From assembly GCA_034687125.1 (NCBI GenBank), contig JAQGBZ010000068.1:62001-126000 (forward strand): a stretch of 64,000 bases of DNA, given 5' to 3'. Source of the DNA: Neelides folsomi. Taxonomy: Eukaryota > Arthropoda > Collembola > Neelipleona > Neelidae. A program made the translations under genes and the position numbers. Shown here piece after piece: positions 45,101 through 60,100 of the stretch. Below the pieces are notes generated by a model. That model had not been told where the DNA came from, did no database searches, and worked only from the letters and a program-made list of their open reading frames with translations. Positions within the stretch are counted from its first letter, which is position 1, and each line of letters starts with the position of its first letter.

Positions 45101-48100
45101 CATTTATTTATTTTGTTTCATTTAGAAACATTAGCTTTATCGAAGAGAACATATAGTGATAGTTTAAATATAATTACTAGCATTTTCCCTACCAAGTGAC
45201 GAAATGACAATACAAACATAATTACAGTTAAGTTGAGGAAGGAAGCTGAAAATTGAGGTGTAACCTTTTTGGGCGTGATAATAGGAAATTATACATAGAA
45301 CAAATTTGACAAAAGTTTATTAGTTAAAATGCCCTCTTTAACAAAGCACTATATTGAGTATTTATGTTAATGTACAATGTGTGTCAATGTGGCATGGCTT
45401 CTCATTCAGTCAGTTGAGTTGAGAGATTCTTTCGTTAAATATTTACTAATGCATTAGAAGATGTGCTTATAAAATAGTGGTTAATGAGTCGTGATAAAAA
45501 ACACATATTGTAGGTATGTATATTATACTTATAGAGTATATTATACTCTTTCTTTATTATCCCTACACAATTTTTTGAAGATAGGGATGAGCTACATATA
45601 TGATTCCTCACGGGTTGTGATATATGGGAAATTGGTGTAAAGAATGAATGAAATTTGGGTATTTGAACAAACAGTTTAAGGAAGGTTTGAAATCAGAGAA
45701 AGATCTCTTCCTTTTGAACCATGCTTCCGCTGAGAAGGGGAAATAATTGTTGAGAAATAAGTGAAGAATGAAGTCGTCGAAATCCGAATCACCTCTCTGT
45801 AGATTTAAGCATGATAGCTCCCACGTTCCTTTAATATTAGAATAGATATGTCTACCTTTATTTTGTTAGTTTAAGATTGACCCATCTGATGAAAAGATTC
45901 ATGTTCTATATTATACACATAATATACTACATATATTATGTATACCTATTATCCATTTATATAACTAACAAAGACTTTGTGAAAACCTCAAGTTAAAATG
46001 TATCCATTTTGTGTAGGGCGGAAGAAGCGTGATGCATCTAACAACCCTTTTAAATTTTGTAGTTTTTCCCCTTAACTTCCGCTCCCTATGCCAATGTCAC
46101 AGCGAGTGCACAAATTGAAATGAAGTTCTCTTTACGCACTGCCTTCACCTTTGTTATTGGTCACTGTGAGAATGGTAGTTGTCAACTTGTGAATGAGCAA
46201 GGTGCATTTTATTCACCACGCCTCTGATATGGGCCCGCGGGTTGTTCATTAACGAATTCTTCACTTTGATCACATTGGGTGATGGTCTGATAGTTGGTGA
46301 GAGCCGGTTAGGCAAAAGCCGCTTGTTTCTGCATCTATCATTGGACCACGGATTTACTCCTTTCTTGTCGGAGTGATGTGGCACGTGTAAAAGGTCTTCT
46401 TCTTCACTGTGTGATTGAACCTCAAGAGTTTGTTCAATGTTTTGGTTGTGAGGCCATGTGGACGAAGAACCTCGTCATGTCAGACTTTTCTTAACTCCCT
46501 TCAATGGATTCAAGTGGGAGTTACACACTTTTTACGTTCACCCTTCGACGTCAAAACACGGTGATGTTGTGTATATAAATTGAGAGGATTTTGAAGGGGA
46601 GTTTAAATGGCTGCGGGATTGGTTTTATATTCTTTTTTAGAATCCTTGGAAAACTACCGAAAGCGACATTATTTTTGTCTATGTATTAATGTAGACGTAA
46701 GGTTAATTTGGTTCTTGGGTTCTTTGATGAACAAAAGGTTATTGGACCTTTTAATATGAAGTCCTATTATCTCTGTCCTTTTCCAATTCCCTCACCTTCT
46801 AAACTCATTTAACGAGTGTGGAACATTGGCCCGTTAAATGCTCTCTTGCTCAGGAGCAATGACAAAGTGCAGACACACTCCCCCACTTACATGGCTCCGC
46901 GAAAGGAGTAAAAATAATATTAATTATTTTATTGTTCTTTCTCATATGGATCTAAAAGGGGTGGCGCCATCGATCCTTGGACCACGTTAGGGAGAATCCT
47001 CTTCACTCTCCACCTTAATTCCCATTCTATTCCCTTCCCCCTATTATTAAAGTAAGAGGAGTTCCGTAAATTACACAGTTGGTGGAAAAAGTAGATATAT
47101 ATGCGAACCAAGAACAAATTCCTCTATGGAATCTACTCGAATTTTATCTTATTTGCTCATTCACGCCAAAGGGACTTAATACTCACTCAGAATTTCACAA
47201 ATGTTCTTTTTATTAACGACATATTATCCTTGGTGGTATTTGTTTCACAAAATGAACAAACAAGGCATTTTGATTAAATCACATCCATTTGCGTGAAACG
47301 ATTGAAAAATTTTCATATTAAATTACATTTTTTGTCTTGATTTGCTAAGCGTACGAGTATGGAAATGAGAATGAAATGAACCTTTAGCTATTCACACCCC
47401 TTCTGTTACATGTGTTTATGCTGATGAACGTAGTTGGGTTTATATATTATGAGTAATAAATAATTTGGATTCCGCATTATTTATTCTTCATACATTCCTC
47501 GTTTGGCAAGTAATAATGCCAGGGCATAAAATCGATATATTTAAATTCTCAAATCTTAATTTTAAATTTGCTTTTCCAAATAGGAAATTTAATTTCCTTC
47601 ACGTTGAGTCTATTTTTTGTTAGATTCGAAGTTTATTTGTTCACAAAATATCTCTCAAATTAAGCCATTTACTACAATTACTCTAATAATATCAATAACT
47701 TTTATATTTTGTATCTCCCCATTTTATTATTGACATTTTAAATAAGATATGAAAAGCTTTAGAAATGAAAGTATTTTGTCAAGTAGGTCTTTTACATTTA
47801 TGGAGTGGATAATGGGAGTTTCTGTCAAAATGGTCTTTTAATATTCATTTATGTTTTCCTCCAAGTTGTTTTTCTATGCCTTATCAATAGTGACTGAACA
47901 TGAATGGACATTTGAACTCTCATTTACTTTCATATGAAAATTGTCACAGCCCATACATTATTGAACATTTCCTTATTTGAAAATCGGATTAATAAACAAT
48001 GGAACCAGTAAGGGCATTTACCCATAATAGGTCCTAATGCTTTAAAGAAGAACATTCGGTATATAAGTATACCAAATAGTGACCATATATTTTCAGTATA

Positions 48101-51100
48101 CATTCGAGGTATTTTACATATTTATAATGCTTGTGTTTAAATTAACTTTTTATTGATCGTGTTCCTAAATATGTATTTATTTAAATGTTGACTAAAGAAT
48201 TCCAATTTTTATATTTTCCTCCTATAAAGCATTATCTTTATTGGCATTTGATGTATTTTTGTTGTTGTGAAAGAGACGCGGTGGTAATGGCCTTATTAAT
48301 ATTGAATTCCAATACTATTTAATATATATATAAGGAGCATGAGTAAATATCACTATTAATACAGTATATCGCATGAGTTAAAATGAATAATGAGTGGCTC
48401 ATTTGACTACTACATATAAAAGATTGATTGTGAGAATTGAATTACTGTAAGGCATAATTAATAGGCTTAAGAAAGCATTTGATTCTCGGAGGAGCGGCGG
48501 TGGTTTAGGATTGTAATCTCGGAAGAGGAGTTGATGGGAACTCCAGCAAGAGGTTCATTATTGAGAAAGAAGAGGGGTTGAGGAATTCATATATTCAAAT
48601 CTCATACACACAAGATATCACATTATCACTCCTTGGTCTATCGATGATATCTTTGAGAGCTGAGGATGGTTGGGGCCAAATGTTGTCCATGAAGTGTGTA
48701 ATAATAGGATGAGCGAAGCTCGTCCATACTCTCTGGCCAAGTCGACAATTGTAAATGGAGGGGAAGGTGAATTGGCCTCCACCCTCCGGCGGTCGTGGGA
48801 TGGAAAGCTGTTCCTTTCTGCTCCTCACCCTTAGTCTCACTCGGGCTTAGGAGGAGGGAGGACGTCGCTGGAGGAATCACACCCCATAGGTCCCTTGTTG
48901 CGGGAAAGGCAAAGGTGTGCGACCTTCAGTGAAGGATCCACCATGTGACTCTGAGGAACTTCTCTTTGTCTTCCTCCCTCAAGTGCATCTGCCTGGGTTT
49001 TTTAGTTACAGAGATTCCTCTTTGTTATTGTTTTTTCCAACATTCCCCTCCGTGGACTCATCATGGAGCCGGAGGAGTTGTGAGTGTTTTGTGTGTGTGG
49101 ATGTGTGTGTGTGTGTGTGTTGTGAGCCCTTCCCCACCTCGCGACAAATATGATCCATTAGGAGAGTTTGAATGGGTCTTATTTCCACCGGCGAACCTTT
49201 TTCTGTGAGGGCCAAGGACTCCTCTTTTGTTACTGTGGAGGGCTGGTGGGAAAAGCCAGAACGGAAATGAAATAATAATAGGAAAACCGTTGAGGCTACT
49301 TTGGGAATAAAAATGTCGACCATTCCACTTGCCTCGACCTTCCATCCGAATTCAGGGAGAATTCACCTTCCCACCACCATGGAGACTAACCATAAGAGAG
49401 GGAACAACAGTTCTGTTTCCCTCATTCCACAACCGCTCTCTTCATTTGGGAGACGTAAGACCGGGAATGAGAATCAGACGAGTCCGAATGGGCTCAACGG
49501 GACCTACACGGCCTATCCTATTCATGACGGGTTTGCCACTGTGAGGAAGAGAAAAGGGCCAAGTTGTGCTTCACTGGCCAGGTCCAATGAGTCTAATTGC
49601 TACGACTTGGCCAGGAATCCAACTCCACAGGGTCAGTTTGATTCTAAGGGAACTTGGTCCCTTCCAACGAACCCACTCGTGGGGACTAAGAAAGACTCTC
49701 TAGTTGGAACAAAAGATGGGCTTAAGGGTAAAGGAAATAGGGCATTTGAGAAGGGAGTCAATGGCTCTTCCACTCTCCAACCTTCAAATTCTAAGGAACT
49801 CAAAAAGAGCCAAAGTTCGCTCTGGGATTCACCGTCGGAACATCGAGAACAAATCTCGCCAATTTCCGGATTGTCCGATCCCCGTTCTTCCCATCCTTCT
49901 AATGGGAGAAACGGTGAGTACCAAAGAAAATCCTCAACAAGTCTGAGTAGGAAGATTAAGCAATTAGTCCTCCCGAATAAATTTTTTCCTCCCACTTCCG
50001 CGCGAAGTCGGAGAGAAGAGAAAAAGTGCGAAGAGGCCGTGTTTAACTCTCGGATCCGATCCTCTATTTCCGACAATTCACTTGCGACAAATGGGGTCGG
50101 ACCGCCACCCGCAGCCTCACATTACCAATCTCGTCACTTTCACAGGAGCTGTTTCCTCCCTAAAGCTCCACTGGAGCCCGTCATGGAAGACGGAGTTCCG
50201 TTGAGGGCGAGGAAAGATGTTCCTTGGTGGGAATTAGCAACGAAGAGATACCGCTACAGAAGTTGTCCCATCCTCCAAATGACACAACAGGTAGACTGCC
50301 TTAATCATTCATTATACGATCCATTGCCAGGCTGTTGTTAAAGGACTTTTAACACCAGAATTAAAATATCTTCCCTTTTTAGATAGTAATATAGTTAAAT
50401 ATATCGTGGCATTTATAATATTATGTAATAGTTATGCAGGTATAAGTATACATATTGGAATGAAGACCTCTCGGTTGCATTCGTTGGTTGTGTGTGTATA
50501 TTTCCAATTTTTCCTTTTGTTAATTTGGAGGTAGAGCAATAAAAGTTTATTTCTATTCCATGCCTTCTCCCCATCTGGATTCTGAATTCTTGCAGGGTCT
50601 CCTTAGGCCATTCTTCCAGAGATGAGAATTTAATTAGCCTAAAAACTCCTCGTCTTCTTTGAAACAGTTTTTTGCCATTGTTGTTATTCTAGCCGGAATT
50701 ATCTCCAAGGCTTGAAAAGGTTATCTAAAGGGAAGGAAATGTGTGTTGAATGAATGCCTCACTGACTGTTTCCACTTCCACCTTTTTATCCAGATACTTT
50801 AAATTTCACACATGGAGGAGTGAAGGGGGTGATCCCAGAGGTTTCTGACTCACTGAGGTTGACGAGGGAGGAAAAAGAACGGAGTCACATTTATTGTATA
50901 ACTCCCTTCCAACACGCCATCGGATCGGGTTGCCCGGATCTCCCTCTTTTTCAATATATGGAGATTGATTGTGCCTTGGAAGGGCATAAATGGATTTCCT
51001 CATCTGAGGTCGCTTCCACATGCAGCCTCACGCACTGGCTCTTTCTGTGTTAATAAGGAGCAGGAAGCTAATGGTCATGTCTCCACCTTTGCCCACCCTC

Positions 51101-54100
51101 ACATATTCATGAGGGATTGGAAATGAGATGGACCATCATTTCTCAAAATGTTAATCAGCTCACCTTCCCTCCCCAATGAGGTTTTTTTATTTATTTATGT
51201 ATGTATTGTGTTCCTCCAAGTGATCTCCATTTGCATAATGGGACTCTCCCCTCTCGGATCTTAATAGCGTGCGATTGAATGGGGCCACTCCGAATCCTCT
51301 GTGATTCTACAGAGGAAAGACGGATAATGAGTCCGGCACACACAGTTGGGCTCATTTTATTGGGACAGGGGCCATAAGGAAACAGCCATGGTTAAACCTT
51401 CCAATTACTCTCCGCCTCAAGGATTGAATGAAGCTGAAAGAGAAGAGTCATCGGATCCATAAAATCGTCCCCTCCTCAAGAGCCTCTTTGCCCATAATTT
51501 ATATTTATTTCCTTTCTCTCTCTGAGATGGGTCTCCTGACTGAGCCCATCCACCTTAGAGAGATCACAATCCTGGGGATTCCTCCTCAGATGACTCATTC
51601 CCTAGGCGAAGGTTCAATTAAGGAATAGGAGGTCTAAGGAAATTGATTAGGAACCATAATCCATTCGTCCACTCTCATTACCTGTCTCTTTCAACGCACA
51701 TTCGCCAGTCATTAGGAAATGGAAGAAGGGGAGGACTAGTTCTATTTGAGTCTCACAGAGAGAACATTGCCCGCCAAACCCCTTCTGTTTGATCCATTAG
51801 GTAATGCATAAAAGAATAATTGGGTGTGGCAATGATGAAGGGGAGAAATGAGCTCCTTTTGGAATTATCTTTCCTTTTTCGACTCTTATACTTCTTCCGT
51901 AAACTCCAGGTTTGCTCTTATAAGACTACACGCTCCGTGTAGGTCGATATTATTCCATGTATGTATTTATTCTCCCTCGAGTGAAGGAGAGGCCTAGGAT
52001 GGGTTGGGAGGGATGAGATGGATTGTATAAGAGACCATGTTAAATGTATTATTATGCACTCACCTTCATCCTATGCACATGGAGTTAATGGATGATGGAA
52101 GGAGGAATGCGAGGGTCGGAAGTTTAATAAAGACACCCAACGGGCGAACCCTTCCGATTCGGAGCCATGCTACCAATGAGGAAATGCGTGGTTGGATTCG
52201 ATTTCTCCTTGTCAATAAGAACTGGGTGGCTCTGTGGGAAGAGTTGTGGGCTCAGAGTTGAACAAGAGATGTCAAGGCTAATGGAGGTCTGATGCAAATG
52301 CGTGAGTGTTAATGATTCCCTGATTAAAGACCATTGGAGGGTTCGGGCGGATGGGGAGATTAGAGGAAAGAATGATGAGAGTTGAAGGGAGCAGAATGAG
52401 TTTAAATGAGCCAAGAGTCTTCCATTGACATTGGGAGGGCAAAGGAGGAAGAAAAGATTTGTGATTGGGCTTTTTCTAACACACTCACGTGGAAATGGGA
52501 TAAGTAGCCCTTGAACAATCTTCCTAAGTACATTACATAAGAACTCTTCTTATCATCTTCCTATTTAATGCCCTGCATTTACGAGTATACTTCCACTTGG
52601 AATTTTCTATGCAATTGAAATATATATATATTATGATAATTGAATAACATTCCCTTTAAATAAATTAAACCCAATTATAATAAAATTGAAAATGATGAAA
52701 TTGAAAACTTACGCTGATTTAGCTCCATTTTACTTTAAGTAAAAAAAGTTAATAAAATTAGAACAATTATCAAAATTGTGTTAAAAAATGTTGTGTAAAG
52801 GCAAAATGTGAAACGTGCTTTTTGGTAAGGTATTTGAATACCCAAGCCCTTAAACCGGGGAAAGATAACAGGGAATAGGATCAAATAGGAGAGAGATGAT
52901 CACGTGGAAATAAATATGTGCCATTTGAGCCTACGCTTCTAATCCTTTCCTATGTTACATAATAGATAGCACACACTTTTAAGCGTCCGACGCTTACATC
53001 ATAACCCAGCGTAATGAAACTTGGGTTGTTATTAGAGGCTTATAAGACCTTCAAATTCTCCATTAGAACATTTCGTGTAAATTACTTGTGGGGAAAGTTA
53101 CCAAATAATTTCAAATTCTTCATATCTTGAACAGTGATGAACACTTATGATGAGACTTATGAACAAATTGAGTAGTAAATAGATTTTGTACAGTATGTAC
53201 AATGAGCTAATATAAAAGCACATTATTTTTATAAAAATTTATCCTTACATGAAAACTGGATATACTCTACATGGAGTATTTTTAGAGGTGTATTTTCCTT
53301 AGAGGTGGACCTATCTTTGTTGAACTTTTTTCTAGTAGTTATTTTCATGTAAGGCGTATTAGTGTGCATGTATGGTTGTATTTATTTATACCATCACGAA
53401 GAAGTTGGACAACTAAAGACTGGCTTTATCGTAAGCCTCATGACTTCTTAAATTCTTGAGCTCCAGGACTTTCTAGAAATGATGTGAGTGATTTCCCGCG
53501 GTCATCTCATCCTCTCGACACACTCATTTATCCCCCACTTGGCTCTTATCAATAAGGGACTGCCCTTTATTCTGTGTTGGGAAAAGGGAGATGGAGAAAC
53601 ACGATTTCGTACTCTTTCAAGTGATCCTCACTTTCACACCTCCGTGAGTCTGCTCTTTGCCACAATCCAAGGTTTTTTTAGGAGACTTTATTCTTTTCCT
53701 TGCACTTCAATCTCCTCTTGGAATTTGAGTTTCAAAGGGTGTTTTTGCAGAAAGGCGAGACGATTAGGCAAGTTCAAAATTAAAAAAACCAGTCAGATTG
53801 ATCTTCTTTCATGTTACTCATAAAGGTTCTTGCTTCTTCTCAACTGATTGTGAGAGAAATCCAACCTAGAAACTTGAGACATGGAACTCAATTCATTCTT
53901 ACATTTTGGCCCAATTGAATGTAAATTCTGCTTGGATATGAGAATTTCCTAGGACGAATTTATTTTGTAAGCTATAGGTAAACTTGATTCTAATAAGTAA
54001 TTATGTACGAGAAGAATAATGACGTTAAATTATTATGAGAATTTGTTAAAAATTAATTCAATGTACTCATGGAATGTCATATAATGAATATATGTATGGC

Positions 54101-57100
54101 TTTAATGCTTTGGACTGTAAATTATATTCAGGACAATTTTTCAACAGTCGAATTAGAAGTGAAATGTATTTTGACTTTTAATGAAAGACTTTTATTGTTT
54201 GTTAAATGACAAGTTAAATGATGGCTTGTACCTGCGGTTATAATTATGCATAGCTTTCATGCATAAGACGTAATTTGTTAGTTTATTATATATCTACATT
54301 TATATGATACATAATGTATGAAAAATACATGCACATGAAGATAACATATACCAAAAGTTCGGTTCTTGTGATCTCAATGAGGCTTCAAGTATCTTAAAGG
54401 GAAACATTTATCACAGCTCACGAATACTTTATAGCTTACAAATATACCTAAAGGAATTTTACACATTGATGATCAATAATAGGCATCTACACAATAAATT
54501 GGCTATGAAGGCAAAATAAAGTAATTTAAATTGCACATACATGGTGTCCTCACTAATGATGAGAAGAGTGGTCGTAAATTTTGTAAATGCTGAAGCCGTT
54601 TGAGCAAATTGAAGCAGAACAAATACTGCGACGGAGAGATCTTTGTTGAGATAATTAGTTGATGCTGATAGATGGATAAGTTAAGTAAAGTGAGGTCTAT
54701 ACAAATAATCACCTTACTTACACACATGCAAGAGCGGCATTCGCAATCCAAATTTACATGTTTTTTGGCCAAACTTTTATTTTTCTTCCCAAGCTGCTGA
54801 GCTCATTTTCGAATAAAAAAGTGCAAATCCTCAGCTCAAAGTCATCTTCCTCATTTATTTAAAGTAAATATTATTTCATGCTTTTAGTTATTTTTTTATT
54901 CCGATTTGAAGAATGAGTTTACATTATAAGAAATCCGTTTAATAGCTTAAAATATTAAGCCCATTTTGTATTCGTTAGAGGAGGAAAATTGATAAATGGA
55001 AAATGTAAATTAAATACCTTTCTTAAATTGTGCTTAATATTTACTGCTTCATTCTTAAGGGCGTGTCGGGTTAGGGTTCTTTAATAACTCATCCGTACAT
55101 ATACTATGACCACTTCTTGCAATAGATTATGAAGAAGAGAGTTCCTGACACAAGGAAATTTCATTTGTCAACATAAATTATTTAAAAGTGAATATTTTGA
55201 ATTCCATTTGGACTTTTTTACAACTTGTAAAGCGCTCATAAACTGTGTTCGTATATGGGATTACAAGATGTTCTTTCCAAGATGTATTATTTACAATTTG
55301 TCCAATTTCACAACATAAGCTTTTTATACACATATCTAATAAGAGACGGGTCTCAGCTGAAAGTTCCAATATCAACTCAATCTAAAAATGGTGTCAGGAC
55401 ATGAATAAAATATTGTTTTAATAATTTCAATCAGGGACTTGGGAATTTGGAACAGTTTTTTTAAGAATAAAAAATAGCTATACCTGGAAAATTCTTTCTG
55501 TTTTTAAAAGATGAACTCTTACCAGTATACAGGTAATATCAAATATTGTTGGCTTACAATTGTTAAATACTGATGAAGGACGGACGAAGCTAATGAAATT
55601 GAAATAGGGCTAAGAGTAAATAAATTATAAAGGTTTCAATGCGGATGCATGGTGTAGATGAACTCGGTTCCTTAATAAAAGAATTCTTCTCAAGGAACAA
55701 TCCTGTTGAAGAAGTGAAAATTTTTTCACGCCATCGAGCACTTGATTTATGCGAAATTGTGTACAATCAGCTCGGTTAGCCTACCTTTTATCCACTAACT
55801 AAATGTGTGTGTGTGTACATATGGTACACCTGCATATGAGATTCCAATTCACGTGGTATTCATGGACAACCTTATATAGAGACGTTAGTAGTTGGTTCAT
55901 TCTTAAGGAAATTAAATGTTTTTTTTTAATATTCTGTCACGACTGCCTTCGTTCTCTCTCATTTCTTCTTTCCCCCACTCCCTATCTCTGCTAAATAGAT
56001 ATAGAGAAGTAATTGAAGGCTCTCAAGTGCAAGCGGTAGGATTTCATTTGACCATGGGTTTTCATTTCCAATTCTTATTTACTTATTTGAATTAGAAGTC
56101 CTATGAAACAATTTGATAAAGCATCGAAATTCACTTTCTGCTAGTCATCCCTCTCTCCCAATTTCATTATGGGCACAATAGGCCCTCTTCAATTTTTCTC
56201 ATTGCCTTTAAAGAAAATATTTGGAAAAAATGTATTTATCCGGATTTAAACGAATATAATAAATATTATGAGATTAAAAGGGCATTGGTCTTAAAGATTT
56301 TGATAGACCAGGGGCGGTTGTCTGATACTTAACCTCTATAGAATTTCGAATTGTATCAAATACTTAATTTATATTTATCAGACATGTCGGTGTTTTGCAT
56401 TTATATAGTCAGAATACAAAAGGGATGATTAATAGCTCTTTTTACACTTAGTAGATTATTTTGGCTAAAACATCGATATCGAGGTAAAGTCACGAGAAGC
56501 TGACGTTGAAATATTTCCCATCACGCTCCAGATTCGAATTAAGACTCACGTGAATCCTCCGATTCATCCCTTTATTCAATTCTCATAGAATATCATGATG
56601 GGTGAAGAACCGCAGAATTTCCTATAAATTGTTTTAAAATAAGCATTATAGGTAAATAGGAGGAGGTGTGCGTGGAAGCTTATTATTTATTTCATGCATA
56701 TTTATTATTAATTTATGAAATAAAGGAAGTGAATTGAAATTGACTTTTTCTTACAATTAAGGATTGATTGAGTCACGTTTGAAAATTGACACCTGGGATT
56801 AATGTTAGGGTCAAAGTCAAACAAAGGCTCTTCATGAATAAACAATGAGCTTAGGTAGATATAAATATGAATACTTTACATATACTTATCTATCTGTATA
56901 CCATATACTTTAGCCATATTATAATGTAATTTATAAAAAATTTCTGTTCTTTATTTCATATGGATTTACTTAAAATATTATGTTATGTACATGTTGTATT
57001 TATACACATGTCTGGTTTCATTTTTATTCAAAGGGGATTCTCTTTTGATGCTATCACTCACAAGTGTTATACGAGAGCCCCTTTCAATCGCATCTATCCA

Positions 57101-60100
57101 TCATTCATTACATGGGTATAATTCATATACTTAGGTATCTGTATATTATTACATGATATACGGATAGTTTGGGTTTTTATATCAACCCCTTGGATTTGTT
57201 ATGTGTAGAGGTGTCCTTCCCGGTTGTAAATCTTGTGCTTCTATGATCGATGATGGTTCAATATTATGACGGATCCCCTTCAGTTTATTTAAATTATGCT
57301 AATGTGTCGTTACAAATCATGGTTAATTTGTCTATAAACTTGATTGAAAATTTGTTTTTTGCAGGCTCATGTCGTGGCGGCATTTGAACAATCCTTGTCG
57401 AATATGACACAGCGTCTTCAGTCTCTAAATCATTCTGCTGAACAAAAGGTTTGAATTTCTTTCCCATAAAATAAAGCCTTTTATTTTACTACAGATCGTT
57501 CATAAAAGTAACTCGTTAAAATGTTAGTATTTATGTGATGACATTAATGTGAGTCTAAGTTATAAGATTAGGATTAAAGAGGCAATCACTGTAATCTTTT
57601 AAGTTTTCAATTGTCTTAAAAAGTAGTCTGATTGGTTGGACCTCAACGAGGAAAGAGCACATTAGAATAATAATATGTAATTTGAGTCTTTTATTTATTT
57701 AACCATCTTTACATATGAAAGGTAATGACAAAATAGCATTTTAGTAATGTTTTATTCTCGTTTGAGAAGATCAAGTTGATATTTATTGACAAGTTGACCT
57801 CGTGCTATCGCATTTTAAATAATATTAAAAGACAATCACTAACAAATGAGAAGACTTGAATATCCAACTTATAATATTAATGAAAAAATTAAGATAAAAT
57901 TCTTAGCTCCTACCTTACTACTAAAAGTGTATTACAATATTAAATTCTTCAGGGCTTTCCTTTCCTAAAATCTCAAATGATCAAATGAGCAATGCTTTCA
58001 TTTTTATAATTCTTCAGATTCTTGAGATTCATCATAAGAGTTGATGTAAGGGAAAAACGACTAGTTAATTAAGTTGTGGTTTCCTTTTCATTTTTTAATC
58101 ACTGAGATTTTTTTTACAAATAAAAACAATTTTTGTGGTGAGGCAAATTTTCGTTGATGTACTTATGCTTACGAATTACGAATATGCATAGCTACGTATG
58201 ATACGTAGTTATATAAATCTTGCTGGTATACTCCACCTGTTTACATCAATGAAACGACCGTAAATGTTAGCGGTCAGTTGGTTTTATTCGCTGGGTTTGA
58301 AAATCAATGACCACAATGTGAATCTCCTAACTGACCAACAATGCAAATTTATTTCTTTTACATAAACAAGAATTGATTAGATATTATTTAAAAATGTGTT
58401 TGGTTGATTTCAGGACTCTGAGTTGGTTGAGCTGAGACATACGATTGAGCTTCTTCGGAAACAAAGCATTGAGGCCGGCCTCTCCGTTGCTAATTTGAAT
58501 CCAGGTGAGTATTATTTATTATTCCTCCAACTCCTTGTATGTATTGCTCACATAAGGGTCTTGTTCCGACTAGTGGTGGGAGGCCGCCATGAAAGGCTCG
58601 CACGAGTCAAAGGGATTTTCTATTTTATCTTCAGTTAAATAATCCCTTGGTAGTGACATTGATCGGCTTATGCATTCCCATGTCTGCTTATATAATCCCT
58701 TGTCTAATCCTCATTCCTTCTCCATGAGAGTCGTGTGATGGTCAAAGGAAGAAGAATCAATATTTATTTCTTCCTCCACTAAAACACCTTTTGTTTGATC
58801 TAAAGGACTGGGTCGAGATGGAAGTCCAATGGCGCGTCAACTCTCAGCCGATTCTGTCTCAAGCATCAATTCGATATCGAGTGCTTGTAGTGGAACGTCT
58901 CACTCCCACAATTCTAGTCCGTCGGGTCAAATTCAAATGACACCTTCGGGGACTCCGACTCATCATGGAAATCACTGCGCTCCAGACTCTCCAAATTCTA
59001 AAAAGAAAAATGCAAAGAACAAAGGATGGGTACGTGAAGCAAACCAATGCATCAGATTTAACCATTTAACACATTTAACGAATTACCTATTAGTAAATAT
59101 GTTTACATTCTGGACCAAATATTAATCATAATCAAGAATTTATGTAGACTTTTAAATTCAAATTGCACTTATGTTGAAAATGTGTTTTTATAAGATTTTA
59201 TGTCCTTTCAGTTGAGAAGTTCATTCTCTAAAGCATTCTCTCGGTCGAAGAGCAAACCTCGGAATGGATCAACTTCAGACGCAGATGTGGATGAGTTCCT
59301 TCGACGTCCATCGAATCTTAACGGAGACATGTCGAGTCAGAATCATCATCAGTTCCTTGGAGTGACCCACCATGGGATGAAGCACTTGGAGACGTCTGCA
59401 CCTGCTTCGCCGCTTTTGACTTCTCCTCACGGCCTCAGCACCCATGGGAGCAACGGGTGTTCGAGTAGTAATAGCTCCCACTCTCCTCATTCAAATGGCA
59501 TTGCCAAAACGAGCAGTTCTTCTTCAGCGTAAGAATCTTCAATCAATCCCTCACCCATGAGGAGCATACAATTAATGGGGGTTTTTATATAGCGTCGGCG
59601 ATGACTTTGAAGAGAGCAAATCAATTGAAGAGTTGAGGAAGCAATTGAGAGAGAAGGAAATGGTCCTCACTGATATTCGGCTTGAAGCTTTGACATCGGC
59701 CCATCAGTTGGAGAGCTTGAAGGAAACGGTGACCAAAATGCGGGTAATTCTTTTATTTCTTCAACCATACAATTTTCAGAGACATTTTTGGACTATACAA
59801 TAGTACCATATACTTATGTATGGTATAGTATAGGTATATATTACATATCTAATCTAAGTATATCTGTGTGGCTTCACATTCAGTTCTTTGTTCTTACCAC
59901 GAGTTTAATTTTGTCATGAGCATATAATTATTTATTAAATTGCTCCAAATTACCTTGAAATTCTTTGGGTATTTTGTACATAAATACGCGAAATAACGAT
60001 ATAATAAGTATGACAAAATGCTGATTGTCATATTACTATTAATGCATGCATAAGGCATGTAATGTAGAACTTATGTGTTCGTGTTCCATATATGGTTAGT

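Larger units (their letters stand above)
41295..57364 (+). other. Intron 19 (16 kb), holding the internal first exon
   Basis: The largest intron. It contains the inverted-repeat element at 41904-42755 and the alternative first exon at 49313-50290. 42800-48450 and 52500-57360 are mostly AT-rich with no gene recognised. 48480-52500 is richer in G+C, with pyrimidine- and purine-rich runs on both sides of the alternative exon. Confidence 0.75.

Noticed and set aside
49633-50076. 147-codon minus-strand frame
   Set aside because: Shadow of the alternative first exon, which has a start, phase-0 donor and linker-like composition on the plus strand.
50291-50343. Continuation of the alternative first exon to a stop codon
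   Set aside because: Could be a real unspliced or alternatively polyadenylated end, but the phase-0 donor matching exon 20 is the better explanation.
58829-59125. Open frame starting at an ATG inside exon 22 and running on
   Set aside because: The ATG is internal to exon 22, and the frame past 59029 is intron read-through after a good GTACGT donor.
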